This document shows, one piece after another, positions 1 through 10,475 of a stretch of 21,228 nt of DNA. Made by a program: the position numbers and the translations under genes. How positions within the stretch are numbered: the first letter of the stretch is position 1; the number at the start of each line of letters is the position of its first letter. Below the pieces are notes generated by a model that saw nothing but the letters and a program-made list of their open reading frames with translations, was not told the origin of the DNA and ran no database searches. Origin of the DNA: Purshia tridentata (taxonomy: Eukaryota; Streptophyta; Magnoliopsida; Rosales; Rosaceae); assembly GCA_003254885.1 (NCBI GenBank), contig QANT01008902.1:1-21228 (forward strand), read 5' to 3'.

Positions 1-339
1 TATTTTTGGAGAAAATTATAGCCCAACATTATATAATATAATATATAATGATAAAGCTACTATAATATCTGAAGTCTGATTGAATGGGAAAAATTATTAT
101 ATTTTATTTGTTACTAATTTGTCTTTTGTATAAGTTTTATTAGAACTATATATTAGTCAAATTGTTAGTTAAAGCAATAATTGATGGTTTGGATTTCTAA
201 GGCCTTCTACAACAATGAAAGCCAATACCCAATATCCAATACCCAAAATTGTTTTTGAGTATTAAATAGTGTCCATTTTCAAAATAGAATTAATAGAAAC
301 AAAAATTAATAGAATTAGAACATTAAAGAGTTTTATAAA
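1..339. other. AT-rich intergenic sequence, no gene seen
   Basis: No coding region is supported here. The only structure is a short imperfect repetition of an AATACCCA/AATATCCA motif around 221-246. The sequence is otherwise AT-rich and low in information. Confidence 0.6.
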
Positions 340-540
340 TCTTTCAAAATAATTGGAATCAAAGTCTGTATGGAGTCTATGAAGATTTATATGGAGTCTG
401 TGAAAATCTATATGGAATTTGTGAAAATCTATATGGAGTCTGTAAAAGTCGTTAAAAATCTATGAACTCTGCAAAAGTCAATGACTTTTAAAAACTCTAC
501 AAAAATCCATTAAAATCTTAATTGAATACACCCCCCTTAA
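340..540 (-). repeat. Repeat arm with 21-bp tandem units, inverted relative to 1195-1440
   Basis: A unit of about 21 bp beginning TATGGAGTCT starts at 369, 390, 411 and 432. The third copy reads TATGGAATTT. The right edge, around 520-540, reads AATACACCCCCCTTAA. Its reverse complement matches the left edge of the segment starting near 1195 (AAGGGG, then GTGTATTCAATTA). The two segments are therefore inverted copies of one repeat family separated by about 650 bp. The family is unclassified; a GTGTATTCAATT terminus followed by AAGACTTTTAAAAAGTCT-type subrepeats suggests a nonautonomous DNA transposon end (inference). Confidence 0.5.
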
Positions 541-1190
541 AAAAAATTACCAAATTGAGCGGTTCAGTTTTGGCCTGTAGTTCGGCATTGTCGGTTAAAA
601 ATCTCACCCCTAGACTCATCAAGCGTAAAAGTTCACTCTTACAAGGTGTATGCTTCTCGGTGACTACAAGTTTAATGAAATTATAGTCCTAGGGCTAAGA
701 TGATTCATCAATCCTTTATAAAAGCTATCAACCAAATTTATTCAAAGGTATTTGAATCTTGAGTTTTGAGCCCATGGCTTAATTTGAGTTTTTGATTGAT
801 CTTGTTTATTGACTTGATCATTGTAGAGTCGTTGGCCGACACCACACCTGCTAATGCTCTAGAGGTTTATTTGTGTTCGTAAGACCCTTACTTTCTGAGT
901 TTAACTAGTTGGAGATTTCGTGTTACATATTACATTATGAATTAAATACTAAATACCAAAAAATTTCAGCAAAACAATACATAACTAATTTTTTTGGCGT
1001 ACTATATGAATTTTTTTGTAGTGTTTTGGTGTAATGTTGTGACTACTTTACAATCAAAGTTACTTAATACTTTCATGCAGTCACAGTTGTGTCTGCATCA
1101 AGTTCATAAAAGTTTAGAATTTATAGGGGTTTAATTGTTCAGATTAGGCTTGAGGGATGAAATTCTAAAGCCTAGAGACTAAATAATAAA
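541..1190. other. Spacer between inverted repeat arms, no gene
   Basis: About 650 bp lie between the inverted copies at 340-540 and 1195-1440. No reading frame of note, RNA gene or target-site duplication was found. It could be the body of one element with outward-facing ends, or unrelated sequence between two truncated elements; the sequence does not decide. Confidence 0.4.
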
Positions 1191-1194
1191 TCTA

Positions 1195-1440
1195 AGGGGA
1201 GTGTATTCAATTAGAATTTTAAATGACTTTGGTGGAATTTAAATGTCAGATTGTATTTAATCAAGACTTTTAAAAAGTCTATGAAAATCTAATGTTATTT
1301 AATTAAGACTTTTAAAGAGTCTAAAAAAGTATAGTAGTATTCAATCAAGACTTTTAAAAAGTCTTTAAAAATTATGTGGTATTTAAAAAGTCATTGAGTT
1401 ATAAAGAATTCATTAAATGATAGACTTTCATGGAATTTGG
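1195..1440 (+). repeat. Repeat arm with four ~42-bp subrepeats
   Basis: The segment begins AAGGGGAGTGTATTCAATTA and then carries about four degenerate copies of a 41-43 bp unit, GTATTYAATCAAGACTTTTA followed by AAAGTCT, starting near 1253, 1294, 1337 and 1379. Each unit contains the small palindrome AGACTTTTAAAAAGTCT. The left boundary is the inverted counterpart of the right edge of 340-540. Probably the subterminal repeat array of a DNA transposon of unknown superfamily. Confidence 0.5.
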
Positions 1441-1672
1441 AGTGTAAACTATGTTATATCAAAGTCAATAATTCTTCAGCCTTTCTTTTGCAGATTTCAA
1501 AGGATTTCAAATATATTTTTTATTTTTATTTCAAAAATTAATAAAATATAAAACAAAAAATGATATTTATATTTCATTAGCACCAAAGCCCACCCCCTAA
1601 TCAACATTAACTTTTTATAACATTGGTAATTTAATAATTCATATCCACAATTCAATCAAGAGTGTGTATATA

Positions 1673-2079
1673 TATACAGGCACCTTCCAGTGTGGGATCC
1701 CACATTTAAGGTTAATTGTGGGATAGGTCGAATGGGCCCACTCCATGTAATTTTTCAACAATCCGAACCGTCTATTTTTTATGTCTCTATTCATAGATCA
1801 TTCTTACAAAAAATTAGCCAAATCGGAAACCATTTACCCGTCTAAGTTGATCCAACAAATAGACGGTTTCATGAAAGATATTTGATTCTCTATTTGTTTG
1901 ATCAAAGTTAGATATGCAAATGATTTCCGATTTGACTAATTTTTTACATAGATAAACTTTAAATAGAGACTTAAAAATTAGACGGTTCGGATCGTTGAAA
2001 TACTATATGTAGTGGGCCTCATGAGGGATTCCATAAATAAAATTATATATGGGATCCCACATTGGAAAGGGTCTGTATA
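1673..2079. mobile_element. Palindromic MITE (foldback element), about 407 bp
   Basis: The left end starts TATACAGGCACCTTCCAGTG and the right end, read on the other strand, starts TATACAGACCCTTTCCAATG. Both then continue into TGGGATCCCA. The inverted similarity runs inward: AATCCGAACCGTCTA near 1760 pairs with TAGACGGTTCGGAT near 1978, and CAAATCGGAAA near 1818 pairs with TTTCCGATTTG near 1924. Almost the whole element can thus fold into one long imperfect hairpin. There is no coding capacity. The flanks are TA-rich, including a (TA)n run at about 2075-2098, so a target-site duplication cannot be fixed and the superfamily is left open. Confidence 0.7.
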
Positions 2080-2303
2080 TATATATATATATATATATGT
2101 ATATAAGTTATTAACGGAAAAATAAAAGAGTTATAGCTATGCTTGATGAAAGTTTGAAAATCACATCCTTAGAAAAAGAAAACAAATTGAAAAATCACAT
2201 GGGTGATCAGAATCAAGACAATGCTTTATATTGCAATCCTATTGGAGCATATGTGGCTCCTGCTTTATACATCAAGAGTGCACTTTCTCTTGGGAATGTA
2301 TAA

Positions 2304-3016
2304 GAGCATATATATTGCTAAGCTAAAGGCAAGACAATAAACAAAATTTGGTGCAAAACTTGAAAGGGGGGCTGCATTGCTAGCTAAAAGCAAGGCATGA
2401 ATTGCCTAGGCAAAATTTTGAACTAAATTTGGCGCAAAATCTTACCTTTGCCTGCACAAAAGCCAAACAAGTGAAGCTCAATTCAAATTAAAACCCAGCA
2501 AAATTGGTCAGCTGTCTTGCTTGTATCGGATAGCCAAAAACACATCAACTTTTAGCATGCATGTGATACCACTGTGCTCTACTTTTCACTTTTTCACTTT
2601 TAATTTTTTTTTTTTTTTTCAAAAGCTGTCTTGCTTGTATCGGATAGCCAAAAACACATTAACTTTTAGCATGCATGTGATACTACTGTGTGCTGCTTTT
2701 CACTTTTTCAGTTTTAATTTTTTTTTTTCAAAACCAACCAACCCCAATTAAACAAATGAGAAAAATATTTAAATGGGTGTTAAAATAATAATATTCAAAT
2801 ATTCAATATTATACTCATAGTAAAGATCTCATTAAGATAATTACAAAGGTATAATTATTAAATTATATTAATTTATAAAAATATATATCAATAAACTTAA
2901 TAAATTCAATATGTAGGTTTTTGCCTTTAGTCTTTATCAATGTGTAACATCAATTGTGCATTTGGCAAAAGGCAAAAGCTAAATATTGCCTATTGCCTTT
3001 AGGAATGCACATGGTC
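2304..3016. mobile_element. Possible PIF/Harbinger-like nonautonomous element
   Basis: The stretch is bounded by TAA at 2301-2303 and TAA at 3017-3019. Its ends are loosely inverted: GAGCATATATATTGC on the left, and GACCATGTGCATTCC read from the right, about 10 of 15 matching. Both sides then carry AAAGGCAA/GCCTTT-rich sequence. A 3-bp TAA/TTA target duplication fits PIF/Harbinger elements, but the terminal match is weak. The internal tandem duplication at 2510-2733 lies inside it. No transposase is seen. Confidence 0.35.
2510..2733 (+). repeat. 114-bp tandem duplication
   Basis: Copy 1 spans 2510-2623 and copy 2 spans about 2624-2733. Both start AGCTGTCTTGCTTGTATCGG and end in a poly-T run followed by CAAA. 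They differ by a few substitutions and by poly-T length, so the duplication is fairly recent. The short frame across it is a by-product of the repeat, not a gene. Confidence 0.85.
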
Positions 3017-3019
3017 TAA

Positions 3020-3831
3020 GATGCATGGCTCTTGCTTATTAGTTGTTACACAAGCTTAGCTAGGTACGTTCATTAGCTGTGTCCAAACACTACTCATTTA
3101 GAATTAAAAAGAGAGAAGTCGTCTACACACACTCGAAACATTTTGGAAAAAATAATTTTAGTCATGTGTTTTATTCCAAAAATAAATTTGGTCTCTATAG
3201 TATTAAAACTTCGCATTTGCTCCTTGAGTTTTATATTAGTTGTAATTTAAAGATATTTTATAGCCAATATGAAATTCTTTCTCAAATTAAAAACTCGCTA
3301 GTTTTACTTTAAAATGATAAAAAAGTCATGTTTGTAACCTTTAATTCAATTTTTCAACAAAAATTGAAATTTTGAGTTTGTGAAACTCATTCTTATTATT
3401 GCAAAAAACATAAAACATAGAAACCAAATATGAAGTTTTGAAACCACATGAATCAAATATGTTTTCGAAGTAAAACGCGAAGACTAAAAATATTTTTTTC
3501 CCATTTCTTTTTGGCCATTAACTTCCTTAAAACCACGTTTTACATGCAGTATTCCTCATGAATAGTCATGATCATGACTCATGCCACCAAACAAACATTA
3601 ATGTTTTAACTTTCTTATTCTTAAAACCACGATTTGCACGAAAATTGATTTTAAATCAGGTGGAAAGTTAGGTAAAACATCAAACATTCAAGTCTCATTC
3701 GCAAAAAGCGCACAAATTGTTTCTAAGTATGCGCATCCATCATGAGTTCATGACCCCATCTTTATGTTGAACTTAAAACTTAATTTTTTTTCACTGTACT
3801 TATATTTTATAATATAATTCAAAAAAGAGTT
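3020..3831. other. AT-rich intergenic sequence without a gene
   Basis: Nothing coding is supported; the 77-codon frame at 3079-3312 has no recognisable motif. A perfect 14-bp palindrome, GTCATGATCATGAC, lies at 3565-3578. The stretch near 3180-3240 (GGTCTCTATAGT, then GCTCCTTGAGTT) has the style of old dispersed plant repeats. Confidence 0.5.
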
Positions 3832-3847
3832 GGGTAATTTAATTAAA

Positions 3848-5208
3848 GGGAAAATTTTCCATTTAAGACACATACTTTAGGGTAAATCGTAACTTTAGAC
3901 ACATATTTTGAAGTGTATGAATGTAGGACACATACTAATATGATGTATTAATGTAGGTCATTTGGTGAATTTGTCATGATAGACGTCACATGCGTAGCAT
4001 ATGACATTTTTTTTATGGATTAAAATTATCATTTTGTATTAAAAAAATTAAATTTAAAACTAAAAATAAAAAAGATTAAAACTAAAAACAAAAACAAGGA
4101 AAAAGGTAAAACTAAAATAAAAAAAGAAGAGGAAGTGCAAATTGCACCCCCCCCAGCTCACCCATCTCTCCTCTATTCCTCTCTTACTCTTTCTACATGT
4201 CTGTCTCTTTCTCTTTGTGGAAGAGGTGAGGATGGATTTGAGGTTGAAAATTGTTGGGTTTGGTTGAAAATCGAGGACATGGGCTTTTGGGGGCTTAGGG
4301 ATTTTTCTGTCGTTGTTGGGTTTGATCTAGGAAAGAAATGGAGGTGGGTTGGGCGGTGTAGGGAGGCTAGTAAGATAGAGAGGGAGAAAGAGAGGGATAA
4401 AAAGGGGAGAGAGAGAGAGTGTGTGTGTGTGTGTTAGAGGTTTAGTTTATATATCTCTGTCTCTTTTTCTTTGTGGTAGAGGTGAGGTTGGATATGTGGG
4501 TGAAAATCAAGGATATGGGTTTGGGGGGACTTAAGGATTTGTTTTCTTGTTGTTGGGTTTGATATGGGAAATCAATAGAGGTGGGTTGGGCGGTGTGGGG
4601 AGGGTTGTGCGACAGAGAGGGAGAAATAGAGAGATAGTGAGAGAGAGAAGGGAGGGGAGGGGAGGGAAGGATAGGGTCACATTGGCAGACAGGGCCGCCG
4701 CTGCTGGGGAGAGGTGGGTTGGGTAGGGTGGGGAGGGAGGTGCGATAGAGAGGGAGGTGCGATAGAGAGGGAGAAAGAGAAAGAGACAGAGACAGAGTCA
4801 GAGAAGGGGGAGAAAGAGAGAGAGAGAGAGAGAAAGGGAAGGGTATAGGTTAGGATGGGGTTGTCGACGAGGTAGGACGGAAGTGTTGGGGTTCGGCTGG
4901 GTTGGGGGAGGTGCGATATGCACCTCTTCTTCTTCCTTTTTTTATTTTTCATTTCTTATTTTTTCTTTTTAATTTAATTTTGTTTTGTTTTTAAATTTAA
5001 TTTTTTAATTAAAAAAATAACTTTTAACCCTTTAAAAAATGTCATATGCCTAGCACATGACTTTTCTAACGTATGTCATGACAAAATTCACCAAATGGCC
5101 TATATTAATACAACATATTAGTATGTGTTCTACATTCATACACTTCAAAATATGTGTCATAAGTTACAATCTATCCTAAAGCATGTGTCCTAAATGGAAA
5201 ATTTTCCC
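3848..5208. mobile_element. Nested Mutator-like element, 1361 bp, perfect 9-bp TSD
   Basis: Long terminal inverted repeats run from about 3848 to 4012 and about 5037 to 5208. Both begin GGGAAAATTTTCCATTTA from the outside, continue with ACACATATTTTGAAGTGTAT, and end near TCATATGC/GCATATGAC. Target duplications TTAATTAAA at 3839-3847 and 5209-5217 are identical. Long TIRs plus a 9-bp duplication are the Mutator superfamily signature. The core (about 4130-4940) is purine-rich and moderately GC-rich, made of degenerate tandem modules with no transposase. It may be captured sequence of Pack-MULE type (inference). Frames seen inside it are low-complexity and are not called as genes. Confidence 0.8.
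4200..4760 (+). repeat. Degenerate tandem modules in the nested MULE core
   Basis: Module 1 (about 4200-4400) and module 2 (about 4458-4640) share the same order of landmarks: CTGTCTCTTT, GTGGWAGAGGTGAGG, ATATGGGTTT/ACATGGGCTT, TTGTTGGGTTTGAT, GAGGTGGGTTGGGCGGTGT and GATAGAGAGGGAGAAA-like sequence. Partial third and fourth copies of the last landmarks follow near 4710-4810. Microsatellites (GT)n at about 4419-4434 and (GA)n at about 4815-4832 are included. The modules are too diverged and frame-broken to call a protein. Confidence 0.6.
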
Positions 5209-5522
5209 TTAATTAAATGGCCTTTTTTTATATGACCTAAGCTTTTTTCACTCTTGTCAAAAAAATTAAACTTTTCTAACCTTTTTTTATTTTTTGGACC
5301 AAAATACCCTTGTGTGGAATTTCTAGTCACCACAGTCCACCAAAAAATCCACCTTCTTGTTGCAGCACCCAAACCCTCCTCTACCTTCTTGCTGCAGCAA
5401 CCATGGAGAGTGACAACCCAAACTTTCCCTCTCCACTTGTCATTTCCATTGCCTTCACTGCCAAGCGATCCATCATCTCATCTCTACCTCGATCCTCTTC
5501 TCTCTCCCAACCCAAATCTAAA

Positions 5523-5923
5523 AAAGAAAAAAAAAAGCAAGAATAAAATTTGAATCCTTGAATCATTGATTTGCTTCCAAATCTACATTACACCAAAAAA
5601 ACAATTGCAAGCACACCTAAAAGAAAATCATATCTAAATTCAATGGGGAAGAAGAAAACTTGCACATGGTGGAATTTGTGGTCACTACATGTGGATTTGT
5701 ATTGTCCACAAATTCCACCATGTAAAAAAAAAAAAAAGCAAGAATAAAATTTGAATCCTTGAATCATTGATTGCTTCCAAATCTACATTACACCAAAAAA
5801 ACAGTTGCAAGCACACCTAAAAGAAAATCATATCTGAATTCAATGGGGAAGAAGAAAACTTGCACATGGTGGAATTTGTGGTCACTATATGTGGATTTGT
5901 ATTGTCCACAAATTCCACCATGT
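5523..5923 (+). repeat. ~201-bp tandem duplication, each copy with a perfect hairpin
   Basis: Copy 1 (about 5523-5723) and copy 2 (about 5724-5923) are nearly identical, differing by a few substitutions and one base of length. Each ends in an 18-bp perfect inverted repeat: arms 5664-5681 and 5706-5723 in copy 1, 5864-5881 and 5906-5923 in copy 2, each with a 24-nt loop. The arm starts ACATGGTGGAATTTGTGG. The frame covering copy 2 (5771-6166) looks like repeat sequence rather than a gene. Confidence 0.85.
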
Positions 5924-6371
5924 GGCAACCATCTTCTTCATGTTGAATCCATATGTAGACCATTTCTTCTTATGGGGACCAAATATTCCACTGACTCTGC
6001 AACACTTCTTCTTCTTCACACTTCACCTTCCTCAACTATGGAATACAAACCACCTTGCAGCCCAACCATCTCATGCCAAGATTTAAAACTAGATCTGGTG
6101 CGCGGGCGGTGTGTGGTGGGCAGTGGTGGTGAGCAATGGGGCACATGTAGTAATGTAAGGTGGTGATGGGAGAAGGAGGGAGGAAGGATTGTTGGCCATG
6201 GATAGGGATCAGATGAGGGAGAGAAAAAAACTATAGTGAAACAAATTTGGATTTTATATGAAGGGCATTATGAACATTCCACACAAAAAAGGGTTAGAAA
6301 AGCTTAATTTTTCGGACAAGGGTTAAAAAAGCTTATGCCATTACAAAAAGGTTCATTTAATTCAATTACCC

Positions 6372-7440
6372 AAAAAAGTTACTTGCGATCTAAATAACAC
6401 TAATATGTATATATAAAAAAATTTAGAAAACCCTTTCTATAATTAATATATTAGAAAATTACAAATAAGTCAATAAAATATTTGAAAATTACACATTAGT
6501 CAATAGGTAATTTGAGTTCGCAAAATGGTAATTTGGATATTATTACAAATTATATTTTAGTCGATGGCCCTGCCCAATACCAAATTTATTTTAAATATTA
6601 ATTTTGTTCATTTACTTTTTTTCCCTTCTTTTTTATCGTTGCTTCCTTCCCCGATTTGTATAGGTGAATCTCCTTTTTTTTATCCCATCTCCTCCCTAGG
6701 GTATAAAATGGGATTGGTGGAGGTGTTATGTTATAGTTTAGCTAAAACATAACATAAACACAGACAAACCGAGTATCTAGAATATTGAAACCTTTTATTG
6801 ATTGATATTTTGACCGGTGATAGTGCACGTAATTTCTTGTAGTAGTTATATCCTCTTTTGTACAGTCTGTAATTTAGTTTTTTACATTTTAGTCAATGTT
6901 AACTATAAGTCTTATTATTAGATTTGCCCATCGATAGTGCACATAATTGAGCCGAAAGGGAACATTAAAACACGAGTTATACTATTAGAGGATAAATTGA
7001 GACAATTTAAATAACAGAGGGTAAATTAGGAATGAAACCTACTTTCAAGGGGTAAAACTGATAATAAGCCTAACTATAATAGTATTTTGAAATAATTCGC
7101 TGAACTATTTGTAATTTTGAAATTTTTTATTAATTATTTGTATTTGGCCCTTAATATATTGATTAATCTTAACTCTGTTGAATATTCTTTATTACATAAA
7201 AAATAATAAACCCTGTGTATAATAAAGTTTTTTTTTATTATCTTTTGATTTGTTCTAGCTAATACCCTAAAAATAAAAATGTAAACTATTCATAACCCTC
7301 TATTTAGAACTTGAATAATTCAAAACTTCCACCCTTAATGAAACTAATTCAAAACCCTTTATTAGTTACTTAACCTTTTCCAAAACTCCAAGGTCAACTA
7401 ACCCCAGTTACTTAATCTATCATTCTCATTCTCACACTCT
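6372..7440. other. Intergenic region with diffuse repeats
   Basis: No gene is supported. A 47-bp motif at 6458-6504 (ATTACAAATAAGTCAATAAA and onward) recurs in diverged form at 19570-19616. A weaker inverted relative lies near 7083-7120, so 6458-7120 may be a decayed transposon. The phrase GATAGTGCAC(A/G)TAATT occurs at about 6821 and 6934. Confidence 0.4.
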
Positions 7441-7816
7441 TTTTCTCCCCTCTGTGAACTCTCTCTCCTCACTAGGCTGTCGTTGGCAAATGCTCTGTCA
7501 TTTCGCGACGGCTGTCGGCGAGACTGGTCCCAATCTTCTTATATCTCTTCCCTCTTCCTCCTCCTATATTCTATTTGTCATGAAGACAGCGACTACGATT
7601 GATCGATTCCAGGCAAACTCAAGCTACCTTGTCGGCAAATGGCCAGTTTCGGCAACAATGAGGTGCAAAACTACTAGGGATGGCTTCATCTCGTTGTCTC
7701 GAGTCGGTTGGTGCCATCAGAAGATCTGGATGACCTCTAGGCCTGCCGTTTCAAAGGAGAGAAGTTGGCATCATCCTTGCCGGCGAGAAACTTTATATAC
7801 CTTGTTTATGAATTGA
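7441..7816 (+). other. GC-richer ORF-bearing fragment of unknown origin
   Basis: A 120-codon open frame runs from 7454 to 7816 in sequence that is clearly more GC-rich than either flank. The region opens with a CT-rich tract (about 7420-7470). The nominal first codon in this reading (position 7454) is GTG rather than ATG, and the translation shows no domain, signal peptide or membrane span that I recognise. It resembles the short host-like fragments carried by nonautonomous plant transposons or a decayed exon. I do not call a gene. Confidence 0.3.
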
Positions 7817-10019
7817 TTTGATGTTTTGCTTGTGCAATAGATGCATTACAATTTATAATTTTGTTTAAACTCTTTGTTGAGGATGTAGATGAGAGTGTAA
7901 AGTTCGAGGGACAAAGTGAAAAGATTGAACTTTTAAGAGAAAAAGTGTATGTTTTAAATGACAAATTTAATAATAAGCTTTTAAATTATGACTAAAACTA
8001 AAATATGTAACTTAGTACTTTAAAATGGTAAATTACATAAAAAATTCGATAAACAATTATATTGCAAAAGATCTTAAAATAAGTTCCACCCATTCGGACG
8101 CCTTGCATAGAAATTTTTTGATATATTGATCATATGGTAACTTTTCATGTTAATTAATCTCCAACTTGCACCCATTGGAAATATTTTAGTCACATATGCA
8201 TTATCATAAAACTATGAACCACATTATCTAGTGATTTGTTCAACTAATTAAAAATGATGACACTTTTACTTGTTAACTCAGTCATAGGCTAGCATAATAT
8301 AAAGTGAAATATTATTATTCATATAGAGGCCAAGGTATGCCATTATTGGCCTAGATAGGACCAAAAATGAATAAACAAATATACTAGGGGATATTACAAT
8401 GTATTGGAATTATACTCTAACGTGTCAAGATATTGTACTCAATATTAATAAATCTTGGGAAATATTGTTCAACAATTAAGGACAAACACCTTCTTTTTCA
8501 AATTTCAATCTAAATACAAATTGCTGTTGGGGGTGCTAAACAACTCAGCATGTTGCATTACCAATGAACATTAATGAAACAAATAATATATATATATAAT
8601 TTTATTTTTTTTGGTCTGAAAACAAATAATATATTTATAGGTACTCTGTATATAGCTTTATATGGTTTTAATCAAGGAATTAATAATTAGACCATAAAAT
8701 ATCGGAGAATTAATACAACTTTATACACAAAATGCGTGTGTACGTACGTTAAGGAAAATATTATAATATAGATTTCGCTTTGTTTATTTGAATGCTTTTT
8801 TAGGAGACGGACTCTGACATAATGAACTTTTAAATTAGTGAAGCGGCTAATCGAAAATATCAATAAATAATTAAAAAGAAAATAAATTGGAGTTATATAA
8901 GAAGCTTACGTGGTAGACCAGAACCAGAGGATACAAACAAAGTAATTAGGTGATCAAAAATATAGGACAAACCGTTTAATATTAAGTTGGTTCGATTAAT
9001 TAGGTGAGCTAATTGTTTCGGTTACTTCAAGGAAGATCAAAATCAATACTTATTTTATGATCATTATAAAGTTGATATATTTTTGTGGAGTAAATGACAA
9101 AATTGGTCTTAGAAATTATCCTTAATTAGTATTATTTTGGTTTACAAACTCGTTGTTTGAATTTTATAGTCTGTGAACAAAAATATGTGTATCGCTGAAG
9201 TTAATTGCTTCATTTGTTTATGTTAATTTTAATTACGTATCAAGTATGTGAACCATTTTTAAAAGTTAAAAATAGTAGTTTATTCATACTTTTTTAATAA
9301 CGTAATATATATAAATAACATTGACGGAATAGACTAAAGTAATATATATGTGAAAATTTGTAGATTATATAATTCAAAAAACAAGTGTATGAAACAAAAC
9401 AATGTTCGCAATAAAATCTGAAAAGAAATGCTATTTACCTTTTCCAAATCCATCGTTTCTATCGACCTTCTTATTTATTATTCTCATTTTAAAATGTATT
9501 TTCATGATTCAAACTGTTTATATTTTAAATCTAATTATGAAGATTATTTCTACAAAAAATCAATCAAATCGAAAATCTGTTAGTTATATAATTGTGATAA
9601 CATAAATAAATGGATTTGGTAACAATCTGATTCACTGTTAATTTATTTATAAAAATTATATGATCAAACAATTTCTAATTTAATTCAGTTTTTACAAAAA
9701 TAATTAAATAATTATTTGAAATATAAACGGTTCGAATTATAAAAATATATTGTAAAATGAGAATAATAAATAAAAAAGTCGGTGGAGAAAGTGGATAAAA
9801 AAAGTGAACGAAACCATGGTTATAATTCTTTGAATTTGATTGTTAAAGTGTTTGAAAGTTGAAACTTTCAATATGTGCGAAACAACTAGAAGTCGATAAT
9901 TATAGTTGATCTTTGTCGGGTGGACTAATAATTATCGTTAATTAGTAATTTAGTAATGAGTGTGAGTGTGTGACCGAGTGAAGTGCACTTTTAATCTTGT
10001 TTCTTTTTTCTTTTTGTTT
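7817..10019. other. AT-rich intergenic region, nothing recognised
   Basis: About 2.2 kb with high AT content and only short chance frames (for example 9402-9605, low complexity). Short (TA)n runs lie near 8588-8598 and 9308-9312. No RNA gene, TIR pair or conserved motif was found. The stretch near 9090-9180 (AAATTGGTCTTAG, then GGTTTACAAACTCG) has the style of an old dispersed repeat but could not be bounded. Confidence 0.5.
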
Positions 10020-10094
10020 GGATAAATCATAAAGTGACAAACCTTAAACGTGGTTAAATCCACTGATAGAATCATAATTACGACAACTGCGTTC

Positions 10095-10305
10095 TCCAGG
10101 CACGTGTGGCTGACGTGGCGGGTTCAGTAGTTGACTTGGCTCACTTCTCAAGAGCCTCCAACACAGTCTGCATCGACGGCTCAACGATCCTGATCTGACG
10201 GCTAGTAGACAACCATACAGACTGATCTTACTGGCAACACGTGTACTCCAAATTCTAACCGACTCCTGTCGTAAAAGCCCCAAACGCAGAATCTTTCCAC
10301 GTCAC
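10095..10305 (+). promoter_or_regulatory. Cluster of ACGT-core (G-box/ABRE-like) elements
   Basis: Two perfect G-boxes CACGTG lie at 10101-10106 and 10238-10243. A GACGTGGC element lies at about 10112-10119 and CACGTC at 10298-10303. All are within about 560 bp upstream of the ARM-protein start codon. ACGT cores are bound by plant bZIP and bHLH factors, and clusters are typical of ABA- or light-responsive promoters. Regulation of this gene by either signal is inference. Confidence 0.5.
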
Positions 10306-10345
10306 CAGCCCCGCCCTTTTACTTTTTAGTTTTTTTCACCGAGGA

Positions 10346-10360
10346 CCTTTTTATATACAA
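10346..10360 (+). promoter_or_regulatory. Candidate TATA box of the ARM-repeat gene
   Basis: CTTTTTATATACAA lies about 305 bp upstream of the start codon, between the ACGT cluster and the coding region. A start site about 30 bp downstream would give a leader of about 270 nt. No other equally good TATA sequence lies nearer the ATG. Confidence 0.45.
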
Positions 10361-10475
10361 ATTTAAGTTTTGACCAGAAGGTATACTAAACGACGACGTA
10401 GGTCCCCTTCAGATAATCGCCGACGCCAACTGTCCCACTGTCACATCATCCCCCTTATCAGCAGCTCCCTAACCT

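Larger units (their letters stand above)
3832..6371. mobile_element. Older Mutator-like (MULE) element, interrupted by a nested MULE
   Basis: The left terminal inverted repeat begins at 3832 with GGGTAATT and is broken at 3847. It resumes after the nested element at 5218 (TGGCCTTTTTTTATATGACC, then AAGCTTTTTT). The right end, read backwards from 6371, gives GGGTAATTGAATTAAATGAA, then CCTTTTTGTAATGGCATAAGCTTTTTT and TTTTCTAACCC. The inverted repeat is about 85 bp. Flanking 9-mers are AAAAGAGTT (3823-3831) and AAAAAAGTT (6372-6380), an 8/9 match to the 9-bp target duplication usual for MULEs. Without the nested insert the element is about 1.17 kb. No MULE transposase domain is visible, so it is nonautonomous. 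The interior contains possible host-derived sequence (5386-5520) and a tandem duplication (5523-5923). Confidence 0.7.

Noticed and set aside
4135..4952. 100-aa and 91-aa frames in the nested MULE core
   Set aside because: Low-complexity, purine- or pyrimidine-rich translations of simple repeats with no domain; part of a transposon.
5254..6166. Several overlapping frames on both strands in the older MULE
   Set aside because: They cross TIR, poly-A and tandem repeat boundaries and show no domain, so they are not cellular genes.
10044..10283. 79-codon frame on the - strand upstream of the ARM gene
   Set aside because: No recognisable motif, and it coincides with the ACGT-rich promoter; best explained by locally raised GC content.
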